DNA of 6,759 bases from Polaromonas sp. (GCA_013205645.1 JABMMH010000030.1:1-6759); one strand, 5' to 3'; numbered from the stretch's first letter, positions 1 through 6,090 are shown. A program made the numbers and translations. The notes: a model not told the origin generated them from the sequence alone.

Positions 1-83
1 CATCGCTGCGTGCCAACATTCCAAAATACCAATTACTGCGTGACCAGGTCACGCCTCCGAGCCGGTTCACCAACTATGACTAA
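1..83 (+). CDS. lptD: LPS-assembly protein LptD, C-terminal end (partial)
   Basis: The third forward frame is open from the window edge to TAA at 81-83 and reads SLRANIPKYQLLRDQV followed by TPPSRFTNYD. A short tail of this kind, with an IPxYQ element and an aromatic/acidic end, is what I would expect at the C-terminus of betaproteobacterial LptD, the outer-membrane beta-barrel that inserts lipopolysaccharide. The assignment leans mainly on context, because surA follows directly and lptD-surA is a conserved pair in many Proteobacteria. Only about 26 codons are visible, so the family cannot be proven from this window. The stop overlaps the surA start in the eight bases ATGACTAA (76-83), which suggests translational coupling. 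Confidence 0.68.
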   Translation, partial: SLRANIPKYQLLRDQVTPPSRFTNYD

Positions 84-1482
84 GCACTTTTCTTCGTTCG
101 CCTCAGCTGGCCCAACGCTGCGTTGCCAAGGCGCCTTGAGCGCACTGTTCGTGGCACTCACGCTGGCCGCATGGGCGTTGCCGGCAAACGCGCAAACGCT
201 GCGCTTGCCAGGTGCGCCTAGGGCTGCCACCGTGCCTGCGCAGCCGCCGGCTGGTAACGCCTTGCGTCCGGCTGACTTCATCGTCGCGGTCGTCAATTCA
301 GAGCCGATCACCAACAACGAATTGCAATCTCGGCTGGCACGTATTGAGCAACAACTGTCGCGCCAAGGCAGTGCACCGCCGCGCGACCAGCTGGTCCGCG
401 AGGTGCTGGAGCGCCTGATCGTCGAACGCGCGCAATTGCAACTCGCGCGCAGCTTGGGCGTGCGGCCTGAAGACGCTGCTGTGGAGCAAGCTGTCGCCAC
501 CGTGGCCCGGCAAAATCAACTGTCGTTAACTGAGTTGAGAACTCGTCTCGCCGCTGATGGCATGGACTACGCGCGTTTTCGGGCTGACCTGCGTGACGAG
601 TTGACGCTGGTTCGTTTGCGCGAACGGGAAGTCGATTCGCAGGTCAAAGTCAGCGAACGTGACATCGACCAGTTCCTGCGTGAGCGTGAGGCCCAAGCCA
701 AGTCAGGCCCGGAACTGCTCAACATTGCTCAAATTTTGGTGGCCGTACCAGAGTCGGCGACGCCCGCGCAAGTCAGCGTCTTGCAGGCCAAAGCTGAGCG
801 CGCGATGGCGCGCCTGCGTGCTGGAGAGGCCTTTGCCGCAGTGGCCAAAGCGATGTCGGACGCGCCCGAGGCCGCCGCCAGCGGCGGTGAGTTGGGTTTG
901 CGCCCGGCCGATCGTTTGCCGACCCTGTTTGTAGAAGCCGCACGCGATCTGTCGGCGGGCGGTTTGGCCGGCCCCTTGCGCAGCGGCGCTGGTTTTCATG
1001 TGGTCAAACTGGTTGAGAAAAGAAGCGGGGCAGCGGTTATCAGTGTGACCCAAACCCGCGCGCGCCACATCTTGCTGCGGCTCAGTCCCGAACTGACCGA
1101 GCAAGCCGCCAAGGACAAGCTGGCCGACTTCAAGCGTCGCATCGTGTCCGGACAGGCTGACTTCGCGGCGCTGGCGCGCGATAACAGCCAAGACGGCTCC
1201 GCCAAGGAAGGCGGTGACCTCGGTTGGGCGTCGCCAGGCATGTTTGTGCCCGAGTTCGAGCAGGTCATGAACCAGCTGGCACCCGGCCAAGTGGCCGACC
1301 CCTTGGTGTCGCGTTTTGGCGTTCACTTGATCGAAGTTTTGCAGCGACGCGATGCAGCGCTCAGCGAGCGTGAGCAGCGCGAGGCCGTTCGCAACGTCGT
1401 GCGAGAACGAAAAATCGAAGAAGCTTTCAACCAGTGGTTGCAAGATGTGCGTGGTCGCGCGTATGTGGAATATCGAAATTGA
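76..1482 (+). CDS. surA: Periplasmic chaperone / peptidyl-prolyl isomerase SurA
   Basis: SurA escorts unfolded outer-membrane proteins, including LptD, across the periplasm to the BAM complex. The 468-residue product starts with a signal peptide: a hydrophobic run near residues 19-36 and a likely cleavage at ANA-QT after residue 39. A SurA N-terminal helical domain follows (about 66-190, beginning IVAVVNSEPIT), then two parvulin domains (about 214-320 and 325-428) and a C-terminal helix ending QWLQDVRGRAYVEYRN. The second parvulin has the usual RARHILLRL start and the GGDLGWASPGMFVPEFE segment. The first has AQILVAVP, with Gln (residue 219) where an active parvulin carries His, so it may serve as a binding rather than catalytic domain. 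I chose ATG 76 over GTG 10 because it overlaps the upstream stop and places the signal peptide at the N-terminus; no clear Shine-Dalgarno is seen, which fits coupling. rsmA starts 37 bases downstream. Confidence 0.95.
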   Translation: MTKHFSSFASAGPTLRCQGALSALFVALTLAAWALPANAQTLRLPGAPRAATVPAQPPAGNALRPADFIVAVVNSEPITNNELQSRLARIEQQLSRQGSAPPRDQLVREVLERLIVERAQLQLARSLGVRPEDAAVEQAVATVARQNQLSLTELRTRLAADGMDYARFRADLRDELTLVRLREREVDSQVKVSERDIDQFLREREAQAKSGPELLNIAQILVAVPESATPAQVSVLQAKAERAMARLRAGEAFAAVAKAMSDAPEAAASGGELGLRPADRLPTLFVEAARDLSAGGLAGPLRSGAGFHVVKLVEKRSGAAVISVTQTRARHILLRLSPELTEQAAKDKLADFKRRIVSGQADFAALARDNSQDGSAKEGGDLGWASPGMFVPEFEQVMNQLAPGQVADPLVSRFGVHLIEVLQRRDAALSEREQREAVRNVVRERKIEEAFNQWLQDVRGRAYVEYRN

Positions 1483-1519
1483 ATATGGCCCCCACGCTCC
1501 CCAAGAAAAATAAAACCGC

Positions 1520-2317
1520 ATGAAACACATTGCGCGCAAACGTTTTGGTCAGCATTTTCTGACTGATCGCGGCATCATTCAAGACATCATTCAGGCGATT
1601 GATCCGAAGCCGGGTGACCCGATGGTTGAAATCGGCCCCGGTTTGGCGGCGATGACCCATCCCTTGGTCGATCGACTCGGACACCTCACGGTGATCGAGC
1701 TGGACCGCGATTTGGCCAGGCAGTTGCGCTCTCATCCGCGACTCACCGTGGTCGAGAGCGACGTGCTGAGGGTCGACTTCCGCGCGCTTGCTGCGGATAT
1801 TCTTGCAGCCTGCTCGGGCGGCAGCAAGCTCAGAGTCGTTGGTAACTTGCCCTACAACATCTCCACGCCTATCTTGTTTCATCTGCTGGATGTGGTCGAC
1901 GTGATCGAAGACCAGCACTTCATGCTGCAAAAGGAAGTGATCGACCGCATGGTGGCACGCCCTTCAACGTCTGACTACGGCCGCTTGAGCGTCATGCTGC
2001 AATGGCGTTATGCCATGGCCAACGTGTTGTTGGTGCCACCACACAGCTTTGATCCACCGCCGCGCGTGAACAGTGCCATTGTGCGCATGGTGCCGCATGC
2101 CGAGCCCGCTGTGCTGGACGTGAAGTTGCTCAGCGAAGTGGTGCAGGTGGCTTTCAGCCAGCGCCGCAAGTTGCTGCGTCACACGCTAGGCCGCTGGTTG
2201 GAGGCGCGTGAATTCAGCGGTGAATTCAACGTTCAGCGCCGGGCGGAAGAAGTGCCAGTGGCCGAATACATTGCCTTGGTCCAGGCGGTGGCTGCTGCCG
2301 GGCCCGCGGCCCCATGA
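1520..2317 (+). CDS. rsmA: 16S rRNA (adenine1518/1519-N6)-dimethyltransferase RsmA (KsgA)
   Basis: RsmA uses S-adenosylmethionine to dimethylate two adjacent adenines in the 3'-terminal helix of 16S rRNA, a late step and checkpoint in 30S assembly. The 265-residue protein has the family start KRFGQHFLTD (residues 7-16), the SAM-binding motif VEIGPGLAAMT (36-46), the acidic end of strand 2 at VIELD (58-62), the catalytic NLPY motif (109-112) and the segment following it, MLQKEVIDRMVARPSTSDYG. The C-terminal helical domain carries FSQRRKLLRHTL. Length is normal for the family, about 270 residues. ATG 1520 is chosen because the conserved motif begins a few residues later; its ribosome binding site is weak (AAGAAAAA ahead of the start). 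In E. coli pdxA lies between surA and rsmA and apaG/apaH follow; here neither is present, and a terminator follows the stop directly. Probably transcribed with lptD and surA. Confidence 0.97.
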   Translation: MKHIARKRFGQHFLTDRGIIQDIIQAIDPKPGDPMVEIGPGLAAMTHPLVDRLGHLTVIELDRDLARQLRSHPRLTVVESDVLRVDFRALAADILAACSGGSKLRVVGNLPYNISTPILFHLLDVVDVIEDQHFMLQKEVIDRMVARPSTSDYGRLSVMLQWRYAMANVLLVPPHSFDPPPRVNSAIVRMVPHAEPAVLDVKLLSEVVQVAFSQRRKLLRHTLGRWLEAREFSGEFNVQRRAEEVPVAEYIALVQAVAAAGPAAP

Positions 2318-2345
2318 AAAAGCCCGCTTGAAGCGGGCTTTTTTT
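2318..2345. terminator. Strong rho-independent terminator, probably bidirectional
   Basis: A GC-rich stem, AAGCCCGC pairing with GCGGGCTT (extended by A-T pairs), closes a TTGAA loop at 2328-2332. On the + strand it is followed by seven T, placing it right after the rsmA stop. On the - strand the same stem is followed by five T, so it can also end transcripts arriving from the barstar gene. The structure is seen directly; two-way action is inferred. Confidence 0.92.
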
Positions 2346-2391
2346 GTGCAAGCGTGACGACATCCGTCATGCGCTCAAGATGCGTACCGCT

Positions 2392-2559
2392 TTAAGCGGC
2401 CGCCATCCAATAGCTGGCGTTGAACGGACTGCTCATGCGAAGTGCCAATGGCGACACGTCGATCAGCTTGTCGGTCGGCATCACTTCGCCGCCGTCGTCT
2501 AATGCTTGCTGGGCCTCACTAGCCCGATCCCCTTGGCCTATGTCTGGGGAGCGGGCTAC
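2392..2559 (-). pseudogene. Possible decayed or frameshifted coding remnant downstream of barstar
   Basis: The stretch 2346-2555 contains no gene I can identify. On the - strand one frame is open from inside the end of the barstar gene down to TAA at 2394-2392. Its last 55 codons read VARSPDIGQGDRASEAQQAL and end SPFNASYWMAAA, and about 70% of them end in G or C by my count, resembling coding DNA here. It has no credible start codon of its own: the first ATG in frame lies inside the barstar gene, with no ribosome binding site. A one-base change in the TTTT run at 2565-2562 would fuse it to the barstar frame. Barstar domains normally end at this point, so the tail may be chance openness. I do not recognise the sequence. 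Confidence 0.2.
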
Positions 2560-2957
2560 AGAAAAGAATAGAAACATCGGAACGGTATCTTTCGATCCGC
2601 CCAATAATCTGCGGCATCCCGGAAGATGTCCAGCAGCTGCTCGCGTGCTTCTTTGTCAAACTTGGCGTTGGCTGGAATTTGTTCCAGCACCACGATAAAG
2701 CCAGGCTGCTGGCCTGACTTGTGAACCAAGTCGGTCATGCAGTCGTACAGTGCATCGAAGTTTTTGCCAAAATGGGCGGGGAAGGTGTACTGGGCCGCAA
2801 TCATGTCCAACACATCTTGTTTGCTCAGGGCATTGCCCAGATTCGCGTACAGGAAGTGATGGCCTAATTCGGTTGCCGCGTCTTGCAATTCCGGTACGCG
2901 AAATGCGCGTATCGACTGAACAATATTTGGCCTCACAGTACGAAGTGGTGTGTCCAT
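2556..2957 (-). CDS. Barstar-family ribonuclease inhibitor
   Basis: Barstar proteins are small cytoplasmic inhibitors that plug the active site of barnase-type ribonucleases. The 133-residue product has an N-terminal extension (1-33), then a barstar-like core: a segment around FLYANLGNALSKQDVLDMIA, the hallmark helix HFGKNFDALYDCMTD (62-76), a strand FIVVLEQIP, a helix REQLLDIFRDAADYWAD, and a final strand PFRCFYSFL. D68 and D72 align with barstar Asp35 and Asp39, which contact the nuclease; Tyr71 replaces Trp38. No signal peptide is present, so it should stay in the cytoplasm. ATG 2957 is preferred over TTG 2993 because AGAAAGAGA (2973-2965) lies seven bases ahead of it. The gene follows the ribonuclease gene on the same strand after 71 bases, so it is the likely partner inhibitor. 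Family assignment is firm; binding to this particular nuclease is inferred. Confidence 0.9.
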   Translation of the reverse strand: MDTPLRTVRPNIVQSIRAFRVPELQDAATELGHHFLYANLGNALSKQDVLDMIAAQYTFPAHFGKNFDALYDCMTDLVHKSGQQPGFIVVLEQIPANAKFDKEAREQLLDIFRDAADYWADRKIPFRCFYSFL

Positions 2958-3028
2958 CTTCGCGTCTCTTTCTAATAACAAGTTAACCAACAAAAAAACT
3001 GAAACCTAATACGGCTGGGACGTTCGGG

Positions 3029-3445
3029 TTAGCGAACGACTTGGCGAAAACTGGCGTAGTGATCGTTGGTGTAGAAGCAAGCGTCTGGTGCAGCCGGCAT
3101 CTCGCCACCACACACAATACGTCGCGCACCGCGGCTACGTTCCCCTGGCGTTTGGACGGTGTATTCACGGTAGTAACCGCGCTGCCGGGCTGGAAGAAAA
3201 CGCTCCCGATTGCCAAACACCGTGCCATCCTTGTCAAACTTGAATGGCCCGCCCTGATAAATCAGCGTCATCATGGCCTGCCCTTGGGCCGGCAGTTGAC
3301 TCACCGCAATGGTTTCCTGGGAGTTTGTAACGGGGCTCTTGGCCTGCACCAAAGCGGTGCAAAAAACCCCCGACAGGGCCAGCAGCGTCACGGCGACGGT
3401 TGCGACGACCCGGGACTGACCACGCCGGAAAACATTGCGAAACAT
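3029..3445 (-). CDS. Exported barnase-like (N1/T1 family) guanyl-preferring ribonuclease
   Basis: The 138-residue product resembles microbial ribonucleases of the barnase/N1/T1 family, which cleave single-stranded RNA after G through a 2',3'-cyclic phosphate. An N-terminal signal peptide is clear: a basic start (RNVFRRGQSR), a hydrophobic stretch (about 13-33) and a likely cleavage at VQA-KS after residue 35. The mature domain has FGNRERFLP (77-85), matching barnase FSNREGKLP; R80 and E81 match the guanine-binding pair. E94 (YYREYTV), R109 (ARRIV) and H129 (NDHYASF) match barnase Glu73, Arg87 and His102, so the catalytic set looks complete. C112 and C123 could form a disulfide after export. 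ATG 3445 is chosen because AGAAAGGTG sits six bases ahead; the upstream GTG 3454 lies inside that site. The barstar-like gene follows after 71 bases. The target, own or foreign RNA, is not evident. Confidence 0.9.
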   Translation of the reverse strand: MFRNVFRRGQSRVVATVAVTLLALSGVFCTALVQAKSPVTNSQETIAVSQLPAQGQAMMTLIYQGGPFKFDKDGTVFGNRERFLPARQRGYYREYTVQTPGERSRGARRIVCGGEMPAAPDACFYTNDHYASFRQVVR

Positions 3446-3451
3446 GAAAAA

Positions 3452-3460
3452 CACCTTTCT
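3452..3460 (-). promoter_or_regulatory. Ribosome binding site of the ribonuclease gene
   Basis: On the - strand AGAAAGGTG lies six bases (TTTTTC) upstream of ATG 3445. It decides the start: the alternative GTG (3454-3452) is the last part of this site and would have no Shine-Dalgarno of its own. Confidence 0.7.
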
Positions 3461-3475
3461 TGAACCCCAAGATGT

Positions 3476-3531
3476 CCCGGTGTTGCCGGGTTAACCCTGA
3501 AACTTCAAGCGCCGTAGTTTGACTCATGTCA
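3476..3531. repeat. Cluster of inverted repeats upstream of the ribonuclease gene
   Basis: Three symmetric elements lie in the 112-base leader of the ribonuclease gene: CCCGG-TGTTG-CCGGG (3476-3490), the 10-base perfect palindrome GGGTTAACCC (3488-3497), which shares three bases with it, and TGAC-TCAT-GTCA (3520-3531). The first two cannot form stem-loops at the same time. They could be operator sites or leader RNA structure, but short palindromes are common and no regulator gene is nearby. No convincing promoter was found; the best - strand guess is TTGCAA (3544-3539) with a poor -10 box. Confidence 0.3.
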
Positions 3532-3547
3532 GCGAAAATTGCAAGGA

Positions 3548-3580
3548 GAAAAGCGAAGGCTGCCTAAATAATGGGCAGCC
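3548..3580 (-). terminator. Probable maeB transcription terminator
   Basis: Read on the - strand, GGCTGCC (3580-3574) pairs perfectly with GGCAGCC (3564-3558) around the nine-base loop CATTATTTA. A T-rich tract, TTCGCTTTTC (3557-3548), follows. The position, about 50 bases after the maeB stop, fits an intrinsic terminator that separates maeB from the ribonuclease gene on the same strand. The T tract is interrupted, so some read-through is possible. Confidence 0.6.
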
Positions 3581-3617
3581 AGCGCGTGTACTTTCGCATT
3601 GAAAGTGAGCGCTGGCT
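3577..3617 (-). repeat. Long nested stem-loop after the maeB stop
   Basis: AGCCAGCGC (3577-3585) and GCGCTGGCT (3609-3617) form a perfect nine-base outer stem. Inside it, ACTTTC (3590-3595) and GAAAGT (3601-3606) form a six-base inner stem with a GCATT loop, separated by a small internal loop. It begins 14 bases beyond the maeB stop and shares four bases (3577-3580) with the terminator stem next to it, so full pairing of one weakens the other. It may protect the 3' end of the mRNA or act together with the terminator. Confidence 0.65.
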
Positions 3618-3631
3618 ACTTCCCGCTGCCT

Positions 3632-5941
3632 TTAACGGCTGGCGTTGGCGTCCGCGACGGTCAAGGCGGTCATGTTCACAAGACGCCTGACTGTGGTGCT
3701 GGCGGTCAGAATATGCACCGGTTTGTCGGCGCCCAGCAAAACGGGGCCAATCGCAATATTGCCGCCAGCGGCCGTTTTGAGCAGGTTGTAAGAGATATTT
3801 GCGGCGTCAATATTCGGCAGCACCAGCAAATTGGCTTCGCCGCTGAGCGTGCTGTTCGGCATGACCAGCCCGCGCGTATCTGCATCCAATGCGGCATCTC
3901 CGTGCATCTCGCCGTCAACTTCGAGCCAAGGCGACTTTTCACGCAGCAACTCCAGAGTTTGGCGCATTTTGATGGCGCTCGGTTGATTCGAGGAGCCAAA
4001 GTTGGAGTGCGACAGCAAGGCGGCAGACGGTTTGATGCCGAAGCGCATCATTTCTTCCGCAGCCAAGGTGGTGATTTCAGCGAGTTGCTCGGCTGTTGGG
4101 TCGTAGTTGACGTGCGTGTCTAGCAAAAAGACTTGGCGACCCGGCAAGATCAGGCCGTTCATGCAGGCATAGGTGTTGACGCCAGCGCGCTTGCCAATCA
4201 CTTGGTCAATGTATTCGAGGTGATGCGCCGTGTTGCCCCAAGTGCCGCAAATCAAGCCATCGACGTCGCCTTTGTGCAGCAACATGCAGCCGATCAGGGT
4301 CAGGCGGCGGCGCATTTCGATCTTGGCAATTTGCACCGTCACACCGCGGCGCTCCATCATGCGGTGGTAGGTCTGCCAGAAGTCCCGGTAGCGGTGATCT
4401 TGCTCGACATTGACAACGTCGTAATCGAGCTCTTCTTTCAGTCGCAGCCCAAACTTGGCAATCCGCTGGGCAATCACTGCTGGCCGGCCAATCAGTGTCG
4501 GTCTGGCCAAGCCCTCGTCGACAACGATTTGGCAAGCCCGCAGCACGCGTTCTTCTTCGCCTTCGGCATAGGCCACACGCTTGCGGCTGCCGGCTTTGGC
4601 GGCGGCGTAAATCGGCTTCATCACCGTGCCCGAGGCGTAGACAAAGCTTTGCAGCTTTTCGCGGTAGGCGTCCATGTCTTCGATAGGGCGCAGCGCTACA
4701 CCGCTGTCGGCGGCTGCTTGGGCAACCGCCGGCGCTATCTTGATCATCAAGCGCGGGTCAAACGGCTTGGGAATCAGGTATTCAGGTCCAAATGAGAGCT
4801 GTTCACCAACGTAAACGGCGGCAACCACTTCACTCTGTTCTGCTTGAGCCAGTTCGGCAATCGCGTGCACAGCGGCAATTTCCATCTCGACCGTGATGGT
4901 CGATGCGCCAGCGTCCAGCGCACCGCGGAAGATGTACGGGAAGCACAGGACGTTGTTGACCTGGTTCGGGTAATCCGAGCGACCTGTCGCCATGATGGCG
5001 TCATCGCGCACTGACTTGACGTCTTCTGGTGTGATCTCTGGATTCGGGTTGGCCAGCGCAAAGATGATCGGGTTTGCCGCCATCCTTTTGACCATGTCCT
5101 TTTTCAGGACGCCGCCAGCTGACAGACCAAGGAAGATATCGGCGCCTTCGATGATCTCACCCAGCGTGCGCGCCGAAGTCTTTTGCGCGAACTGGATCTT
5201 ATCTTCGTCCATCAGCTCGGTACGGCCTTCATAAACCACACCAGCCAAGTCGGTTACAAAAATGTTTTCGCGGGGAATGCCCAGTTTCACCAAGAGTTTC
5301 AGGCAAGCCAAGGCGGCAGCGCCGGCACCTGACGTGACCAATTTGATCTTTTGAGGGTCTTTGTTGGCGACCTTGAGGGCGTTGAGAATCGCGGCACCAA
5401 CCGTGATGGCCGTGCCATGCTGGTCATCATGAAAGACTGGGATCTTCATGCGCTTGCGCAGTTCGCGCTCAATGTAGAAGCAGTCGGGTGCGCGAATGTC
5501 TTCGAGGTTGATGGCGCCAAAGGTCGGCTCCAGCGAGGCAATGATGTCGACCAGCTTGGCTGGGTCGAGTTCGTCGATTTCGATGTCAAAAACATCGACA
5601 CCGGCGAACTTCTTGAACAGCACGGCCTTGCCTTCCATCACCGGCTTGGACGCCAGTGGGCCGATGTTACCCAGACCAAGCACGGCGGTGCCGTTGGTGA
5701 TGACGGCGACCAAATTGCCGCGGCTGGTGTACTTGTAAGCGGCGTTCGGGTCTTTGACAATTTCTTCGCAAGGAGCAGCAACGCCTGGTGTGTAGGCCAG
5801 AGCCAAGTCACGTTGGTTGATCAGCTGCTTGGTGGCGGTGATGGCCACTTTGCCGGGGGTCGGAAATTCATGGTACTCAAGTGCGGCGCGACGCAGTTCG
5901 TCGCGTTTTTCTTGTTCGTGGTCGACCGGCGTATTTGACAT
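3632..5941 (-). CDS. maeB: NADP-dependent malic enzyme with phosphotransacetylase-like domain (MaeB type)
   Basis: MaeB oxidatively decarboxylates malate to pyruvate with reduction of NADP, supplying pyruvate and NADPH from the TCA cycle in the cytoplasm. The 769-residue length is typical of the fused form. The malic enzyme half (about 1-420) shows catalytic Tyr50 in LAYTPGVAAP, the TNGTAVLGLGNIG segment, Lys105 in MEGKAVLFKKFAG, metal ligands E147/D148 (INLEDIRAP) and D173 (FHDDQHGT), the Rossmann motif TSGAGAAA near 203-210, and FALANPNPEITPED. The second half (about 430-769) is phosphotransacetylase-like, from FVYASGTVMKPIY to the C-terminus; in E. coli MaeB this domain lacks phosphotransacetylase activity and mediates inhibition by acetyl-CoA. 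ATG 5941 is chosen because AGGAG lies nine bases ahead; ATG 5980 has no such site. Its upstream neighbour on the same strand is a pepP-like gene 149 bases away, so maeB probably has its own promoter. NADP preference comes from the family. Confidence 0.96.
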   Translation of the reverse strand: MSNTPVDHEQEKRDELRRAALEYHEFPTPGKVAITATKQLINQRDLALAYTPGVAAPCEEIVKDPNAAYKYTSRGNLVAVITNGTAVLGLGNIGPLASKPVMEGKAVLFKKFAGVDVFDIEIDELDPAKLVDIIASLEPTFGAINLEDIRAPDCFYIERELRKRMKIPVFHDDQHGTAITVGAAILNALKVANKDPQKIKLVTSGAGAAALACLKLLVKLGIPRENIFVTDLAGVVYEGRTELMDEDKIQFAQKTSARTLGEIIEGADIFLGLSAGGVLKKDMVKRMAANPIIFALANPNPEITPEDVKSVRDDAIMATGRSDYPNQVNNVLCFPYIFRGALDAGASTITVEMEIAAVHAIAELAQAEQSEVVAAVYVGEQLSFGPEYLIPKPFDPRLMIKIAPAVAQAAADSGVALRPIEDMDAYREKLQSFVYASGTVMKPIYAAAKAGSRKRVAYAEGEEERVLRACQIVVDEGLARPTLIGRPAVIAQRIAKFGLRLKEELDYDVVNVEQDHRYRDFWQTYHRMMERRGVTVQIAKIEMRRRLTLIGCMLLHKGDVDGLICGTWGNTAHHLEYIDQVIGKRAGVNTYACMNGLILPGRQVFLLDTHVNYDPTAEQLAEITTLAAEEMMRFGIKPSAALLSHSNFGSSNQPSAIKMRQTLELLREKSPWLEVDGEMHGDAALDADTRGLVMPNSTLSGEANLLVLPNIDAANISYNLLKTAAGGNIAIGPVLLGADKPVHILTASTTVRRLVNMTALTVADANASR

Positions 5942-5950
5942 GTATGGCGT

Positions 5951-5955
5951 CTCCT
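5951..5955 (-). promoter_or_regulatory. Ribosome binding site of maeB
   Basis: AGGAG on the - strand lies nine bases before ATG 5941 and decides this start over the in-frame ATG at 5980, which would add 13 poorly conserved-looking residues and lies in the inverted repeat region. Confidence 0.8.
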
Positions 5956-5960
5956 GCGGG

Positions 5961-5978
5961 GACGGCCACATGGCCGTC
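5961..5978. repeat. Inverted repeat directly upstream of the maeB ribosome binding site
   Basis: GACGGCCA and TGGCCGTC are perfect eight-base reverse complements separated by two bases (CA). The repeat ends five bases before the AGGAG of maeB. The near-continuous dyad suits a dimeric DNA-binding regulator; a two-base loop is too tight for a hairpin, although opening the two inner pairs would give GACGGC/GCCGTC around a six-base loop. Further upstream on the - strand TACAAT (6004-5999) resembles a -10 box but has no matching -35 box. Confidence 0.5.
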
Positions 5979-6031
5979 ATTTGCTTGTAAGGAATGCGAT
6001 TGTAGGCCCCGTGTCAGGGCGCCCTTTCGGT

Positions 6032-6051
6032 GAACCCGTGCAATCGGGTTC
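6032..6051. repeat. Stem-loop between pepP-like gene and maeB
   Basis: GAACCCG (6032-6038) pairs with CGGGTTC (6045-6051) around a six-base loop. It lies about 40 bases after the pepP-like stop. On the - strand no T run follows, so it is at best a weak terminator for that gene; a T-rich stretch follows it only on the + strand, where no gene ends. A ten-base palindrome, AGGGCGCCCT, lies nearby at 6016-6025. Confidence 0.35.
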
Positions 6052-6090
6052 GGTTTGTTTTGACTTTTATCGACAGAACACTTTTCAGCC

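Noticed and set aside
10..75. GTG start extending SurA by 22 residues
   Set aside because: It would bury the signal peptide behind a polar stretch that overlaps the upstream frame; ATG 76 fits better.
703..1539. 278-codon open frame on the - strand inside surA
   Set aside because: It is antisense to a clear gene with recognised domains and shows no family features; it arises from codon bias.
2387..2399. CCGCTT-T-AAGCGG inverted repeat as a terminator
   Set aside because: A one-base centre gives a strained hairpin and no T run follows on either strand; the structure at 2318-2345 is far better.
2958..2993. TTG start extending the barstar protein by 12 residues
   Set aside because: No Shine-Dalgarno precedes TTG 2993, while ATG 2957 has one at the right spacing.
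3041..3463. 140-codon open frame on the + strand opposite the ribonuclease gene
   Set aside because: The - strand product has a signal peptide, a ribosome binding site and family motifs; the + product has none.
3599..4795. Two long open frames on the + strand opposite the maeB C-terminal half
   Set aside because: Both are mirror frames of a well-conserved enzyme and have no recognisable domain.
5351..5938. 195-codon open frame on the + strand opposite the maeB N-terminal half
   Set aside because: Antisense to the malic enzyme catalytic domain; no credible ribosome binding site or family features.
5999..6004. TACAAT on the - strand as a maeB -10 box
   Set aside because: No acceptable -35 hexamer lies 16-19 bases upstream, so it is not listed as a promoter.
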